A stretch of 64,000 nucleotides of DNA, taken from Oxalobacteraceae bacterium CAVE-383 (GTDB lineage Bacteria; Pseudomonadota; Gammaproteobacteria; Burkholderiales; Burkholderiaceae_D). Below, piece after piece: positions 35,134-43,919 of the stretch. The stretch lies in assembly GCA_004134995.1 (NCBI GenBank), contig REGP01000002.1:310001-374000 (forward strand), in the 5' to 3' direction. Within the stretch, counting starts at the first letter, position 1; the number at the start of each line of letters is the position of its first letter. A model generated the notes under the pieces. The model was not told the origin of the DNA and made no database searches. It saw nothing but the letters and a program-made list of their open reading frames with translations. The position numbers and the translations under genes were made by a program.

Positions 35134-36233
35134 TGCCGGAAGACATCGTCAGCTACCGCGAATTGTTTTTGGCCGGCCGGCCCATGATGGATATGCGGGC
35201 GCCGGTCGAATTCGCCAACGGTGCGTTTCCGGGGGCGGTCAATCTGCCGCTGATGACCGACAGCGAACGCGAGCAGGTCGGCCTGCGTTACAAGCAGCAA
35301 GGCCAGGAAGCGGCCATCGTGCTGGGCCATCAATTGGTCAGCGGCCAGGCCAAGGCCGCGCGGATCCAGGCTTGGGCCGATTTCGCGCGCGCCAATCCGG
35401 ACGGCTGCCTGTACTGTTTCCGCGGCGGGCTGCGCTCGCGCATTGCGCAGCAATGGCTCAAGGAAGAAGCCGGCATCGATTATCCGCGCGTGGCCGGCGG
35501 CTACAAGGCGATGCGCGGCTTCCTGATCGATACCGTCGAACAGGCCGTGGTCGAATGCGATTTCGTCGTGGTCGGCGGCATGACCGGCGCGGGCAAGACT
35601 GACGTAGTGCTGCAATTGCGCAACGGCGTCGATCTGGAAGGCCATGCCAATCATCGCGGCTCCAGTTTCGGCAAGCGCGCCACCGGGCAGCCGTCCGGCA
35701 TCGATTTCGAAAACCGCCTGGCGGTCGACATGCTGAACAAGCGCGCGCAAGGCATCGAACAGTTCGTGCTGGAAGACGAAAGCCGGCTGATCGGGCGCTG
35801 CGCATTGCCTTTGCCGTTGTATCAGGGCATGCAGGCTTTTCCGCTGGTCTGGCTGGAGGAAGAACTGAATGGGCGTATCGAACGCATCCTGCGCGACTAT
35901 GTGATTGCGCTGGCGGCCGAATATGCGGCCATGCATGGCGCCGCGGGCCAGGCGCTGTTCGAGGAACATCTGCAGCAGGCCTTGAGCCGGCTGCTCAAGC
36001 GTCTCGGCGGCGAACGCCATCAGCGCATTTCGGCGATCTTGACGGCGGCGCTGGCCGAGCAGGCGCGCAGCGGCGAGGTGGCCTTGCATCGCGACTGGAT
36101 CGGCATCCTGCTGCGCGAATATTACGATCCGATCTATCGCTATCAGCGCGACAGCAAATCGGAGCGCATTGAATTCGCTGGGGATCAGACGGCCGTGCTG
36201 GCGTATCTTGGGGCGCGGGTTCGGCGGGGCTGA
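35133..36233 (+). CDS. selU: tRNA 2-selenouridine synthase
   Basis: 366 residues (also called MnmH/YbbB). N-terminal rhodanese domain with the active-site Cys in YCFRGGLRS (about residue 97), then a P-loop domain with Walker [11 protein letters not shown]. It replaces sulphur with selenium in 2-thiouridine at the wobble base of Lys, Glu and Gln tRNAs, via a geranylated intermediate, using selenophosphate from SelD encoded just upstream. Translationally coupled to selD. With no selA/selB in view, this tRNA modification may be the main use of selenophosphate here. Confidence 0.94.
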   Translation: MPEDIVSYRELFLAGRPMMDMRAPVEFANGAFPGAVNLPLMTDSEREQVGLRYKQQGQEAAIVLGHQLVSGQAKAARIQAWADFARANPDGCLYCFRGGLRSRIAQQWLKEEAGIDYPRVAGGYKAMRGFLIDTVEQAVVECDFVVVGGMTGAGKTDVVLQLRNGVDLEGHANHRGSSFGKRATGQPSGIDFENRLAVDMLNKRAQGIEQFVLEDESRLIGRCALPLPLYQGMQAFPLVWLEEELNGRIERILRDYVIALAAEYAAMHGAAGQALFEEHLQQALSRLLKRLGGERHQRISAILTAALAEQARSGEVALHRDWIGILLREYYDPIYRYQRDSKSERIEFAGDQTAVLAYLGARVRRG

Positions 36234-36294
36234 ATCGTTCAGTCAAGGTCAAGGCGCCGGCAGGCGGGCGCGAAGGGGCGTTGTACTTCGTGCC

Positions 36295-36600
36295 TCACGC
36301 AGGCCGGAATTCAAACGGCCGGATCCGGGTTTTTATTTCGGGAAGCAATTGCTTTTCTGCCATCCGAATATCGTATTCGGCTTGTAAGTTCAACCAGAAA
36401 CGCGCCTCCATATTGAAAAATACCGCCAGGCGCATTGCCGTATCAACCGTAATGGGGCGACGCCGATTGATGATTTCGCTGATGCGGCTCGTCGGCACGT
36501 CGATATCACCGGCCAGGCGCGCATTGGTAATGCCCATAGGCTTAAGAAACTCTTCGCTCAGAATTTCGCCTGGATGTACTTCTACCAATTTCTTAGCCAT
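36295..36600 (-). CDS. higA: HigA-family antitoxin
   Basis: 101 residues with the HigA/XRE addiction-module pattern: VHPGEILSEEFLKPMGIT, a helix-turn-helix LAGDIDVPTSRISEIINRRRPI and TAMRLAVFFNMEARFWLNLQAEYD. It binds and neutralises the toxin encoded 8 bases upstream on the same strand and represses the shared promoter. Toxin-first order is usual for higBA. Confidence 0.93.
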   Translation of the reverse strand: MAKKLVEVHPGEILSEEFLKPMGITNARLAGDIDVPTSRISEIINRRRPITVDTAMRLAVFFNMEARFWLNLQAEYDIRMAEKQLLPEIKTRIRPFEFRPA

Positions 36601-36608
36601 TTTTCCTC

Positions 36609-36887
36609 CTAGTGATAATCCACGATCTCCACGTCATGCACGCCATCGTCCGCCCAGCGGAAGCAAATCCGCCATTGTTCGTTGATTCTGATGCTATGCA
36701 GTCCCTTTCGATCTCTGCTTAACGCTTCCAGCCTGTTACCAGGAGGAATTCTCAAGGTATCAAGCCGGGTGGCGGCATGCAGCATTAAAAGCTTGCGATG
36801 CGCTACCCGCTCAATATTTTTGAAGCGCTGAACTGAATAGCTTTCGAATAATCTCGACGTATCACTGCATGCAAATGTTTTAATCAT
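36609..36887 (-). CDS. higB: HigB-family toxin (RelE/ParE superfamily)
   Basis: 92 residues of the RelE-like ribosome-dependent mRNA interferase fold: MIKTFACSDTSRLFESY, VAHRKLLMLHAATRLDTLRIPPGNRLEAL, and the C-terminal SIRINEQWRICFRWADDGVHDVEIVDYH with the conserved basic and aromatic residues. First gene of the pair; the 305 bases upstream hold its presumed promoter but nothing else I can identify. Confidence 0.93.
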   Translation of the reverse strand: MIKTFACSDTSRLFESYSVQRFKNIERVAHRKLLMLHAATRLDTLRIPPGNRLEALSRDRKGLHSIRINEQWRICFRWADDGVHDVEIVDYH

Positions 36888-37192
36888 TTCGGTCGATGTT
36901 ATAACGTGTAACGGATTCCGTCAAACAGATTCCGAAAATAAGAATGCGGTATTTGATAATACACACAACGTTGCCAAAGAACATCTGAAGACCGTTCGAT
37001 TTCTATTGATCCAAGTTCTTATTTTTTGTCGGGAGAAAAGGTGTATCGGCCGCTATCAGTATTGTGGCGACGCACTGGCGGCGCTTACTGCGAGCCTATT
37101 GAGTTAGAGATGTCTATCGCAGAAATTGCAGGTCCGACCTCCTCGCATTTCCGTAGACTCCTGATTCTCTTAACCAGTGAATAGATAGAACA
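36888..37192. other. Intergenic region upstream of higB
   Basis: 305 AT-richer bases between the divergent higB and lipoprotein genes. No gene, RNA or clear operator was found. A 47-codon frame from GTG 37041 is present but does not look like protein. Confidence 0.35.
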
Positions 37193-37726
37193 ATGAAAAT
37201 TTCCTTGATCGTGTCACAATCAATGCCGCGCTTTTGGCGCTTACTTATGTGCGTATTCACGAGTATTTTATTTTCGGCTTGTACAACTCCGGCGCCTATG
37301 TATAAATATCAGGCAACCCGGGACGACCCGCTTATTTCAATGGATTCCGATTATGAATTGCAGACCTATTTTTTAGTCAACACTAAAAATCCGGCGGCAA
37401 ACAGATGCGAAGATTTCGATCGCGCGGGTTATATACAGAAGGTCGATTCCATTTTTATTTCCAGCAAACCGAACCGGGAAATCACTATACGTTCGGCAGC
37501 AAACAAGTCGATTGTCATTTCAGCGGAGCATCGATTTAATCACCCTGAAATGAGTGGCGGCTGCGGCCCGCTATTGCGTATGTTTACACCATTGGCCGGC
37601 GGCAAGTACATTGCCAAAATGAATGATATGGGAAGAATCTGTACTTTTACCATCGATCGCATAGATGAAAAAACGCAGGCCAGGGAACCCGTTGCGTTTA
37701 CCACTTTGTCCAAGTGCTCAAAATAA
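37193..37726 (+). CDS. Uncharacterised lipoprotein, 177 aa
   Basis: N-terminal signal with lipobox FSAC (Cys about residue 30) predicts a lipid-anchored protein. The mature domain has cysteines in RCEDF, GGCGP, ICTF and SKCSK and a beta-rich pattern (KVDSIFISSKPNREITIRSA). No family recognised. The 3' end faces the CzcE-like gene on the other strand. Confidence 0.7.
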   Translation: MKISLIVSQSMPRFWRLLMCVFTSILFSACTTPAPMYKYQATRDDPLISMDSDYELQTYFLVNTKNPAANRCEDFDRAGYIQKVDSIFISSKPNREITIRSAANKSIVISAEHRFNHPEMSGGCGPLLRMFTPLAGGKYIAKMNDMGRICTFTIDRIDEKTQAREPVAFTTLSKCSK

Positions 37727-37763
37727 TCGGCATGCGGTGGAGCTCCGTGGCCGCAATTTAAAT

Positions 37764-38099
37764 TCACATATCGCGCTGATACATCGGATTCTCTTCCACA
37801 TAAGCAATCACCGGACGGTGCAGCAAGCCATTCGAAATCTTGCTGATATCGATCGCGGCCGGGAAATAGATGCCGTCGAACGACCATGTAAACGACTGAT
37901 CGCCCACCACGAAGCGCACCACGTCGCCGCCGATCAGGTTGACGAATTTGGTGTCGGGCGTGATGACGATGGTTTTGGTGGCGGCGGCGGCCGTAGTCGG
38001 CGTTCCCCACAGATCGATGCGGTCGCCTTTGTCGTGGATGCCTGCGCATCCGGCCAGCAGCAGGGCGCTGGCGGCCAACAGGATGAATGTGCATTTCAT
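37764..38099 (-). CDS. CzcE-like small lipoprotein
   Basis: 111 residues: signal with lipobox LLAGC, then ATKTIVITPDTKFVNLIGGD and VRFVVGDQSFTWSFDG, which match the CzcE family of periplasmic copper-binding proteins. The extended frame upstream is the antisense of the LysR gene, so the ATG at 38099 is the start. No metal-efflux genes are nearby, so a link to metal resistance is uncertain. Divergent from the LysR gene. Confidence 0.75.
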   Translation of the reverse strand: MKCTFILLAASALLLAGCAGIHDKGDRIDLWGTPTTAAAATKTIVITPDTKFVNLIGGDVVRFVVGDQSFTWSFDGIYFPAAIDISKISNGLLHRPVIAYVEENPMYQRDM

Positions 38100-38175
38100 G
38101 GCGATTCCTCGAAATCCGGTCAAATAGCGATGATATCGCCATATTGCAATGGCGTTTGGATGCGCGCCGCCGATG

Positions 38176-38200
38176 ATATGATCCATTCCAAAGGGGAATA
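38176..38200 (+). promoter_or_regulatory. Candidate LysR operator, copy 1 (auto-regulation)
   Basis: ATATGATCCATTCC followed by N5 and GGAATA; the ATTCC-N5-GGAAT palindrome fits the T-N11-A LysR rule. It ends just before the LysR start (38205) and also contains a TATGAT box. The same element lies at 40022-40046. Confidence 0.6.
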
Positions 38201-38204
38201 AATC

Positions 38205-39089
38205 ATGGATCGTCTGAGCGCAATGGAAACCTTTGTCAACGTGGTCGAGGCCGGTTCGTTTTCGGGCGCGGCGCGGCGTTTGAATGTGGGGCAGCCTGCC
38301 ATATCGAAAACGGTCGCGCAACTTGAGGAGCGGCTGGGGGTGCGGCTGCTGCTGCGTTCCACGCGCGGCCTCACGCCGACCGAGGCGGGGCAGAGTTTCT
38401 ACGAGCGCGCGCGCCGTTCGATCGAGGAAGCCGACGAAGCCGATCGCGCCGCGCAAGGCGCCGGCGCCGGGTTGTCCGGGCCCTTGCGGATCTGTGCTGC
38501 GGTAACCTTCGCCCGCTTGCGCATCGTGCCGCATCTGAAAACTTTTCTCACGCAACATCCCAATCTGACCGTCGACGTCGTGCTGGACGACCGCAATATC
38601 GACATGCTGGAAGAAGGCATCGACGTGGCCCTGCGCATGGGCACCCTCGCCGATTCCGGCATGACCGCCAAAAAGATCGCGCAATGCGAACGCGTGGTGC
38701 TCGGCACGCCGGCCTATTTCAAGAAGGCCGGCAAGCCGAAAATGCCGTCCGACCTGGCAGGCCATGAAACCATCGCCCATACCCGCGGCGGCGGCGGCAA
38801 CACCTGGACTTTCCGGCGCGGCAGCACCGAAGCGGCGGTGGTCACGGCCGGCCGCCTCAAGGTCAACGCGGCCGAAGGCGTGCGTGCGGCGGTGCTGGCG
38901 GGTATGGGAATTACGATCGCGTCCGAATGGATGTTCGAACAGGAGCTGAAGGACGGCAGCGTCAAGCGCGTACTCGACGACTGGGCCTTGCCGGCCATGG
39001 ACTTGTGGGCCGTGTATCCGACCGGCAGATTGGCCAGCGCCAAGGCCCGCGCGTTCGTTGCCTTCGTGGAAGAAATCATGGCGGCCTAG
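38205..39089 (+). CDS. LysR-family transcriptional regulator
   Basis: 294 residues: N-terminal winged HTH (MDRLSAMETFVNVVEAGSF, LNVGQPAISKTVAQLEERLG) and a CrgA-like effector domain (ICAAVTFARLRIVPHLKTFL). GGGGA precedes ATG. A palindrome just upstream recurs in the promoter region of the convergent SDR gene, so it probably represses itself and regulates that gene. A strong terminator separates the two convergent genes. Confidence 0.92.
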   Translation: MDRLSAMETFVNVVEAGSFSGAARRLNVGQPAISKTVAQLEERLGVRLLLRSTRGLTPTEAGQSFYERARRSIEEADEADRAAQGAGAGLSGPLRICAAVTFARLRIVPHLKTFLTQHPNLTVDVVLDDRNIDMLEEGIDVALRMGTLADSGMTAKKIAQCERVVLGTPAYFKKAGKPKMPSDLAGHETIAHTRGGGGNTWTFRRGSTEAAVVTAGRLKVNAAEGVRAAVLAGMGITIASEWMFEQELKDGSVKRVLDDWALPAMDLWAVYPTGRLASAKARAFVAFVEEIMAA

Positions 39090-39124
39090 ACATCGGGCCA
39101 GTTGGCTTGAACGAACTACCATGA

Positions 39125-39163
39125 AAGCGCCGCCGCCTTTGCAAAGGCGGCGGCGCTTTTTTT
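39125..39163 (+). terminator. Bidirectional terminator between LysR and SDR genes
   Basis: Long GC stem AGCGCCGCCGCCTTT/AAAGGCGGCGGCGCT (39125-39156) followed by seven T; it serves two convergent genes. Confidence 0.93.
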
Positions 39164-39172
39164 GCCTGCCAT

Positions 39173-39934
39173 TTACTGGGCGATATAGCCGCCGTCGACC
39201 GCGATGCTCTGGCCGGTCAGGAAGCGTGCCTTGTCGCCGGCGAGAAAGACGATGGTCTGGGCGATCTCGTCCGGGTCGGCGGCGCGGCGGGCCGGAATGG
39301 TGGACAGGAAGCCGGCCTTGGCCGCCTGGTCGTTGCCGACAAAGCGGTCGAGCATATCGGTCGCCACCGGGCCGGGCGCCACGGCATTGACGCGCACCCC
39401 GGCGGCGGCGCCTTCCAGCGCGGCGCTCTTGGTCAGGCCTTCGACGGCGTGCTTGCTGGCGACATACACCGATGCGCCCGCGATGCCGACATGGCCCGCG
39501 ATCGACGACAAATTGACGATGGCGCCGGAACCCTGCGCCAGCATGACGCGCATTTCATGCTTGAGCGAGAGCAGCGTGCCGAGCACGTTGACGGAAAATG
39601 TTGCTTCGTAATTTGCGGCTGACTGTTCTGTAATCGGACCGGACTCGCCTTCGGCGCCGGCGTTATTGACCGCGACGTCGAGACGGCCGAAACGCTTGAC
39701 GGTCTGTTCGACCAGGTTTTGCACCTCGTTTTCGAAGCGCACGTCGGCGTGCACGAATTCCGCTTCGGCGCCGAGGCCGCGCAGTTCCTTCGCCAACGCC
39801 TGGCCGGCTTCATCGCGGCGGCCGCTGACGACCACGCGGCTGCCTTCGCGGGCGAAGGCAAGGGCGGTGGCGCGGCCGATGCCGGTCAATGCGCCGGTGA
39901 TCAGGACGACTGGCTTGTTTGCTTGGGTGTTCAT
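39173..39934 (-). CDS. SDR-family oxidoreductase
   Basis: 253-residue classical short-chain dehydrogenase: NAD(P) motif TGALTGIGRATA, NNAG, catalytic Ser in NLSSIAGHVG and YxxxK (YVASK), and the C-terminal FLTGQSIAVDGGY. AAGGAG sets the ATG at 39934. Uses NAD(P)(H) on an unknown alcohol/ketone. The element ATATGATTCATTCC-N5-GGAATA, 88 bases upstream, matches the one in front of the neighbouring LysR gene, so it is a likely target. Confidence 0.92.
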   Translation of the reverse strand: MNTQANKPVVLITGALTGIGRATALAFAREGSRVVVSGRRDEAGQALAKELRGLGAEAEFVHADVRFENEVQNLVEQTVKRFGRLDVAVNNAGAEGESGPITEQSAANYEATFSVNVLGTLLSLKHEMRVMLAQGSGAIVNLSSIAGHVGIAGASVYVASKHAVEGLTKSAALEGAAAGVRVNAVAPGPVATDMLDRFVGNDQAAKAGFLSTIPARRAADPDEIAQTIVFLAGDKARFLTGQSIAVDGGYIAQ

Positions 39935-40281
39935 GTCATTGCTCCTTGGTGGTTTGGGCGTTTTGTTGCGATGACTGAACTGTGCGCGATCCCGGCCGGG
40001 CGGGGTAGATGGCGGCCGGGCATATGATTCATTCCGCATGGGAATAGGTGAGGGCCAAATAAAATCGCCCGCCTCCTCAAGGGAGAGCGGGCGTTCAATT
40101 GGCGCGCGGAACCGGGGGGGATAAGACACCGCGCGCCAGCATGTCACCGATCTGTGCGGGCTGGCCGCCGCCGGTTTTGTGTTGCGGGAGTCAGTTTAGA
40201 GGCAATCTGCGGTAAGGCTTGACCGCATGTCTCACTTTTCCAAAATAAATCGATGTTTTATTTTCATGACTGCAATCATTT
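39935..40281. other. Intergenic region between SDR gene and AAA+ operon
   Basis: 347 bases. Contains the second LysR-type palindrome (40022-40046) and a GC hairpin CGCCCGC/GCGGGCG (40066-40093) without a clear T-run. Nothing else recognised. Confidence 0.4.
40022..40046 (-). promoter_or_regulatory. Candidate LysR operator, copy 2 (SDR promoter)
   Basis: ATATGATTCATTCC-N5-GGAATA, differing from the copy at 38176-38200 by one base outside the 5-base spacer; located upstream of the SDR gene. Confidence 0.6.
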
Positions 40282-41904
40282 TCATGCATAGCCCCGAAAC
40301 ACCGCGCATTGCCGGAACGCGTCTTCCGAAAACGGGATGTCCTTGGCCTTGCAGAATTTCGAGGTCAGCTTCAGCAATTCCTTGATGTCGCGCCCGCTCG
40401 CCGCGGCATAGGTGGTGGTGAGGCGTTCGATCAGATCGGCGGACAGGTCGGCGTTGAACTGCAGCGCCAGCGATTTCCACAACAGTACGGCGTCGTCCTT
40501 GGTCGGCGTTTCGTATTGAATGGTGGCGATGCAGCGCGACAGGATCGCGTCGTCCACATCGTCGATGCGGTTGGTGGTCATGAACAGCAGGCCGTTGAAA
40601 TATTCCAGCGTGCGCAGGAACTCGGCCACGATCGCATTATGTTCCAGGTCGTTGTCGCGGCAGCGGATGTAGACGTCGGCCTCGTCCAGCAGCAGGATCG
40701 CGTCCCAGCGCACCGCGCGCCGCAGTATCTCCATCAGGTTGCGTTCGACCGAGGCGGCCGAAATGCCGAGCTGGCCGGAATGCACGCGGTACAGCGGCTT
40801 GCCGACCACTTCCGAATAGACTTCGGCGGTCAGCGTCTTGCCGAGTCCGGGTGCGCCCTTGCAGAGAATGGTGGTGCCGCCGGATTTGCCGGGAACGAAA
40901 TCCTGCACCAGGATATTCATGCTGGACGTCAGGATATCGATCAGGTCGCGATGTTTGGCCGGGAGGATCAGCTTCTCGCGCAGATCCGGCTGGTAGCGGT
41001 ATTCGGCCATGTTCTGCACGTGCACCCAGATATTGCAGTGCCATTCCAGATGGAACAGATAGACGTAGCAATGCAGCGGAATTTTTTCGAAACCTTGCGT
41101 GACGTTGGCGTCGCGCCAGAACTGGTTGTCCACCATCATTTCGAAGCGGCGGTCGATGGTTTCCTCGTCGTTGATGCATTTGGCCGTGATGCCGGGCTTG
41201 ATCTTGACCATCTCCAGCTGCTGCTTGCTGTCGGCGAGGAAGGCGGTCTTGTTGATGATGAACTGGGCGCCGAAGCGTGCCTGGAATTTGAGGAAACGCT
41301 GCGCATGCGCTTCGTATTCCTGCTTGAATTCATGGCATTCCTTGAAATAGCCGAATTCGGCCAGCAGTTCGGGAATCGTGCGATTGGCGATTTCGTGGCG
41401 GTAAATCACGATCGAATTGGTCATGCCGGAGCGCAGCATGTGATGGTCGGGCGATGCGATGCTGGCCGACTGCATGGTGTTGGCCAGCAGATCGACGATG
41501 ACGAACGGCGAACCCTGGTCCGGCACCACATGGCGCACGCTGTGGATCAGCCACGGCAGCAGCACGCCGTCCTTGTTGCGGTGGTAGAGCCAGCCGTCGA
41601 TGACGTCGCGCGAGAAATAGGCGATGAGGCCGCCGGCCAGCACTTCGATGCTGGGAATGATGCGCGCCTGCGGGGCGTTGAAAATATTGTCCAGCGCCAG
41701 CATTTCGAACATCAGCGCGCGCTCGTCGTGCGTCTTGCTCAAGGAAAACAGGGTGTTGAGCGATTGCCCGTCGAACAGCTTGCTCGATACCAGCATCCTG
41801 CCGTGGCAGATGCTTTGCTCGTGCAATTTTTTGGCCAGCGGCGATTGGGCATCGATCGACTCGAGCAGGGCGTTCACCAGCGGTTCCGGTATTTCGAAAT
41901 TCAT
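40282..41904 (-). CDS. AAA+ ATPase with uncharacterised N-terminal domain, 540 aa
   Basis: Walker A GAPGLGKT at residues 350-357, Walker B LLLDEAD at 404-410, sensor segment FMTTNRIDDVDDAILSRC with likely arginine finger, and a C-terminal AAA lid with ASGRDIKELLKL. The first 330 residues are a large domain I do not recognise. AAA+ proteins remodel other proteins or complexes with ATP; this one is soluble. Its start overlaps the stop of the upstream hydrolase gene (ATGA), so both are made together. The partner or substrate is unknown. Confidence 0.83.
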   Translation of the reverse strand: MNFEIPEPLVNALLESIDAQSPLAKKLHEQSICHGRMLVSSKLFDGQSLNTLFSLSKTHDERALMFEMLALDNIFNAPQARIIPSIEVLAGGLIAYFSRDVIDGWLYHRNKDGVLLPWLIHSVRHVVPDQGSPFVIVDLLANTMQSASIASPDHHMLRSGMTNSIVIYRHEIANRTIPELLAEFGYFKECHEFKQEYEAHAQRFLKFQARFGAQFIINKTAFLADSKQQLEMVKIKPGITAKCINDEETIDRRFEMMVDNQFWRDANVTQGFEKIPLHCYVYLFHLEWHCNIWVHVQNMAEYRYQPDLREKLILPAKHRDLIDILTSSMNILVQDFVPGKSGGTTILCKGAPGLGKTLTAEVYSEVVGKPLYRVHSGQLGISAASVERNLMEILRRAVRWDAILLLDEADVYIRCRDNDLEHNAIVAEFLRTLEYFNGLLFMTTNRIDDVDDAILSRCIATIQYETPTKDDAVLLWKSLALQFNADLSADLIERLTTTYAAASGRDIKELLKLTSKFCKAKDIPFSEDAFRQCAVFRGYA

Positions 41905-42599
41905 TGCAGGCTCCCGCGCAGGAAAAAGTCGATCGCCATGCTGACGATGGCGGGCTGGATCGCGTGCTTGCCGTTGAACTCGACATATTCGACGTCGTAG
42001 CCGGCCGCGGTCAGCTTGGCGGCATTGGCGCGGCCGCTGGTGGCGATCGGCAGCTGTTCGTCGACCAGCCCGTGCGCGATGAAGACTTTCGGCGATCCTT
42101 CCTGCATGAAAATGTTCATGAAGCCCCCGGAAAACGCGATCACGTGGGTGGCGATATCGCCATTGGTGATGCCGGTCGACAAGGCATAGCTGGCGCCGTC
42201 GGAGTAGCCGGCGAATCCCAGCCGCGCCGGATCGATGGCATAGCGCGCGGCGACCGCGGCCAGCGCCTTGTCCAGGCGCTCCACATCGGGGCCGTTGCCG
42301 CCGATGACGATGTCCCAGGTGGCGAAGGTCGAGTGCGGCGCGAGCAGCAGGAAGCCGTGGCGGTTGGCGTGTTCTTCCAGGAACGGCAGCACCTTTTCCG
42401 GAAAGCCGCCGGCGCCGTGGAACATGACCAGCAACGGTATCGGCGCATCCAGGTTCAGCGATGGCGGCACATACAGGATGGCGTCGCGTTCATCGGCGAT
42501 GCCGAGCCGGTTGCGCCCCGCGGGCAGCGCAGGCAGTGGCGGTTGCGCCGGCGCCGCGTGTTTGAAGGACATGCGTCCCATCAGGGAAAGATCGAACAT
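41901..42599 (-). CDS. Alpha/beta hydrolase (esterase/phospholipase-like)
   Basis: 232 residues; cytoplasmic. The fold is shown by LLVMFHGAGGFPEKVLPF, the nucleophile elbow GFAGYSDGASYAL (Ser present), the VFIAHGLVDEQLPI acid region and the FNGKHAIQPAIVSM histidine. Related to carboxylesterase/phospholipase and PHB-depolymerase-like proteins. First gene of a two-gene operon with the AAA+ ATPase, coupled by an ATGA overlap. Confidence 0.85.
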   Translation of the reverse strand: MFDLSLMGRMSFKHAAPAQPPLPALPAGRNRLGIADERDAILYVPPSLNLDAPIPLLVMFHGAGGFPEKVLPFLEEHANRHGFLLLAPHSTFATWDIVIGGNGPDVERLDKALAAVAARYAIDPARLGFAGYSDGASYALSTGITNGDIATHVIAFSGGFMNIFMQEGSPKVFIAHGLVDEQLPIATSGRANAAKLTAAGYDVEYVEFNGKHAIQPAIVSMAIDFFLRGSLQ

Positions 42600-42816
42600 G
42601 GCGATGGATTTTCATGGCAAAGCGGATACGCTAGCCTTTTTGAAAAGCATAATCAATGAGCGCGGGCAGGAATGGACGATAAATCCGCCGTGTGCGGTTG
42701 CAGCATTCCGGATTGCTGCAATAACGGACATGGATTGCGCGTGATTCGGTCCGGCGGCGCCGGTTCGGAAAGATCGCGCCAGATTCGCCGTCCGCGGCAA
42801 ACCGTCCTGTAAATTT

Positions 42817-42832
42817 ATGCAAACGAATGCAT
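42817..42832 (+). promoter_or_regulatory. LacI-type operator O2 (upstream)
   Basis: ATGCAAACGAATGCAT, a near-palindrome with the central CG typical of LacI-family sites. Its centre is 126 bp from the centre of the operator at 42943-42958. Confidence 0.6.
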
Positions 42833-42906
42833 AAAATAGCCCGAGTGCGCCGATAACGCCGATCGCTCCTGTAACAAAAGAATTGTCCCGGCCTCCATAA
42901 TTTCTG

Positions 42907-42936
42907 TTGACATGCCTGTTTTTGAAGCGGTAGACT
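42907..42936 (+). promoter_or_regulatory. Candidate promoter of dioxygenase operon
   Basis: TTGACA (42907-42912), 18-base spacer, TAGACT (42931-42936). The downstream operator would cover the transcription start, as in classic LacI repression. Confidence 0.6.
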
Positions 42937-42942
42937 CATTCT

Positions 42943-42958
42943 ATGCAAACGTTTGCAT
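42943..42958 (+). promoter_or_regulatory. LacI-type operator O1, perfect palindrome
   Basis: ATGCAAACGTTTGCAT, a perfect 16-bp palindrome with central CG, 6 bases after the -10 box and 23 bases before the dioxygenase start. Confidence 0.75.
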
Positions 42959-42980
42959 TAAATTGGCGGGCGGACAGGAA

Positions 42981-43883
42981 ATGACGGAAAACAGGATTAT
43001 CGATTGCGAAGCCGTGATCACGGAGGTCGTCAAGGCGGCGATGAGCCGCACCGGCGATCCGCGCTTGAAGCAGGTCATGGCGTTGCTGGTGGAGCATGCG
43101 CATGCATTCGTGCGCGAGGCCAATCTGACGGACGCCGAACTGGAGGCCGGCCTCGACTTCATCGGCCGCATCGGCCAAGCCAACAGCGACGACCATAACG
43201 AAGTCATCCTGGCCTCCGATGTATTGGGCATTTCGACGCTGGTTGCCTATCGCAACAATCCGCGCGAACAAGGCCAGAGCGCCAATGCGTTGCTGGGGCC
43301 GTTCTGGCGCGACGGTTCGCCGGAATGCCGCTGCGGCGATAATATCGCGCGTTCCGAAACACCGGGCCTGGCGACGTTTGTGCAAGGCCAGGTACGCGAT
43401 GTTTCCGGCGCCAAAATCGCCGGCGCCACCGTGGACGTCTGGCAGGCGTCGCCCGTCGGCCTGTATGAAAACCAGGATCCGCATCAGGACAGCATGAATC
43501 TGCGCGGCCGTTTCCGCACCGATGTTGAGGGAAAATATCACTTCCGCACCGTGCGCCCGGCCGGCTATCCGGTTCCCACCCATGGCCCCATCGGCGAATT
43601 GCTGCGTGCGCAGAACCGCAATCCCTACCGTCCGGCGCATATCCATTTCATGGTATCGGCGCCCGGCTACAAAACCCTTATCACCCAAGTCTTCGCGGAC
43701 AACGCCGAGCGTTTGCACAGCGACGTCGTCTTCGGCGTGACGCAGCCGCTGATCGGCCATCTGGAGCATCACAAGACGCCGATGCCCGAATATCCCGATG
43801 CGCCGGCCGAGTATTTCACGCTGGCCTACGATTTTGTACTGGACCGGGGGGAGCGCACTTTCCCTCGTCCGCCGATTAAATAA
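42981..43883 (+). CDS. Intradiol ring-cleavage dioxygenase (hydroxyquinol/catechol type)
   Basis: 300 residues. N-terminal helical domain of the catechol 1,2-/hydroxyquinol 1,2-dioxygenases (VVKAAMSRTGDPRLKQVMAL ... VILASDVLGISTLV), then the catalytic beta domain with Fe(III) ligands: Tyr in SPVGLYENQDP, Tyr in RPAGYPVPTHGP, and two His in RPAHIHFM. Opens an aromatic diol to a muconate or maleylacetate. LLGPFWRDGSPE is typical of hydroxyquinol enzymes. ATG 42981 chosen because the domain starts there. First gene of a LacI-operator-controlled operon; ring substrate is inferred. Confidence 0.9.
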   Translation: MTENRIIDCEAVITEVVKAAMSRTGDPRLKQVMALLVEHAHAFVREANLTDAELEAGLDFIGRIGQANSDDHNEVILASDVLGISTLVAYRNNPREQGQSANALLGPFWRDGSPECRCGDNIARSETPGLATFVQGQVRDVSGAKIAGATVDVWQASPVGLYENQDPHQDSMNLRGRFRTDVEGKYHFRTVRPAGYPVPTHGPIGELLRAQNRNPYRPAHIHFMVSAPGYKTLITQVFADNAERLHSDVVFGVTQPLIGHLEHHKTPMPEYPDAPAEYFTLAYDFVLDRGERTFPRPPIK

Positions 43884-43919
43884 CGACTTCAATAACTTCA
43901 TCATTACTTGGGAATACGC

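Larger units (their letters stand above)
42600..42980. other. Regulatory region between hydrolase and dioxygenase genes
   Basis: 381 bases between divergent transcription units. Contains an 8-bp inverted repeat TTGCAGCA/TGCTGCAA (42698-42721), two LacI-type palindromes and the dioxygenase promoter. Confidence 0.6.

Noticed and set aside
37041-37184. 47-codon frame from GTG upstream of the lipoprotein gene
   Set aside because: No domain, and unlikely start; nothing supports translation.
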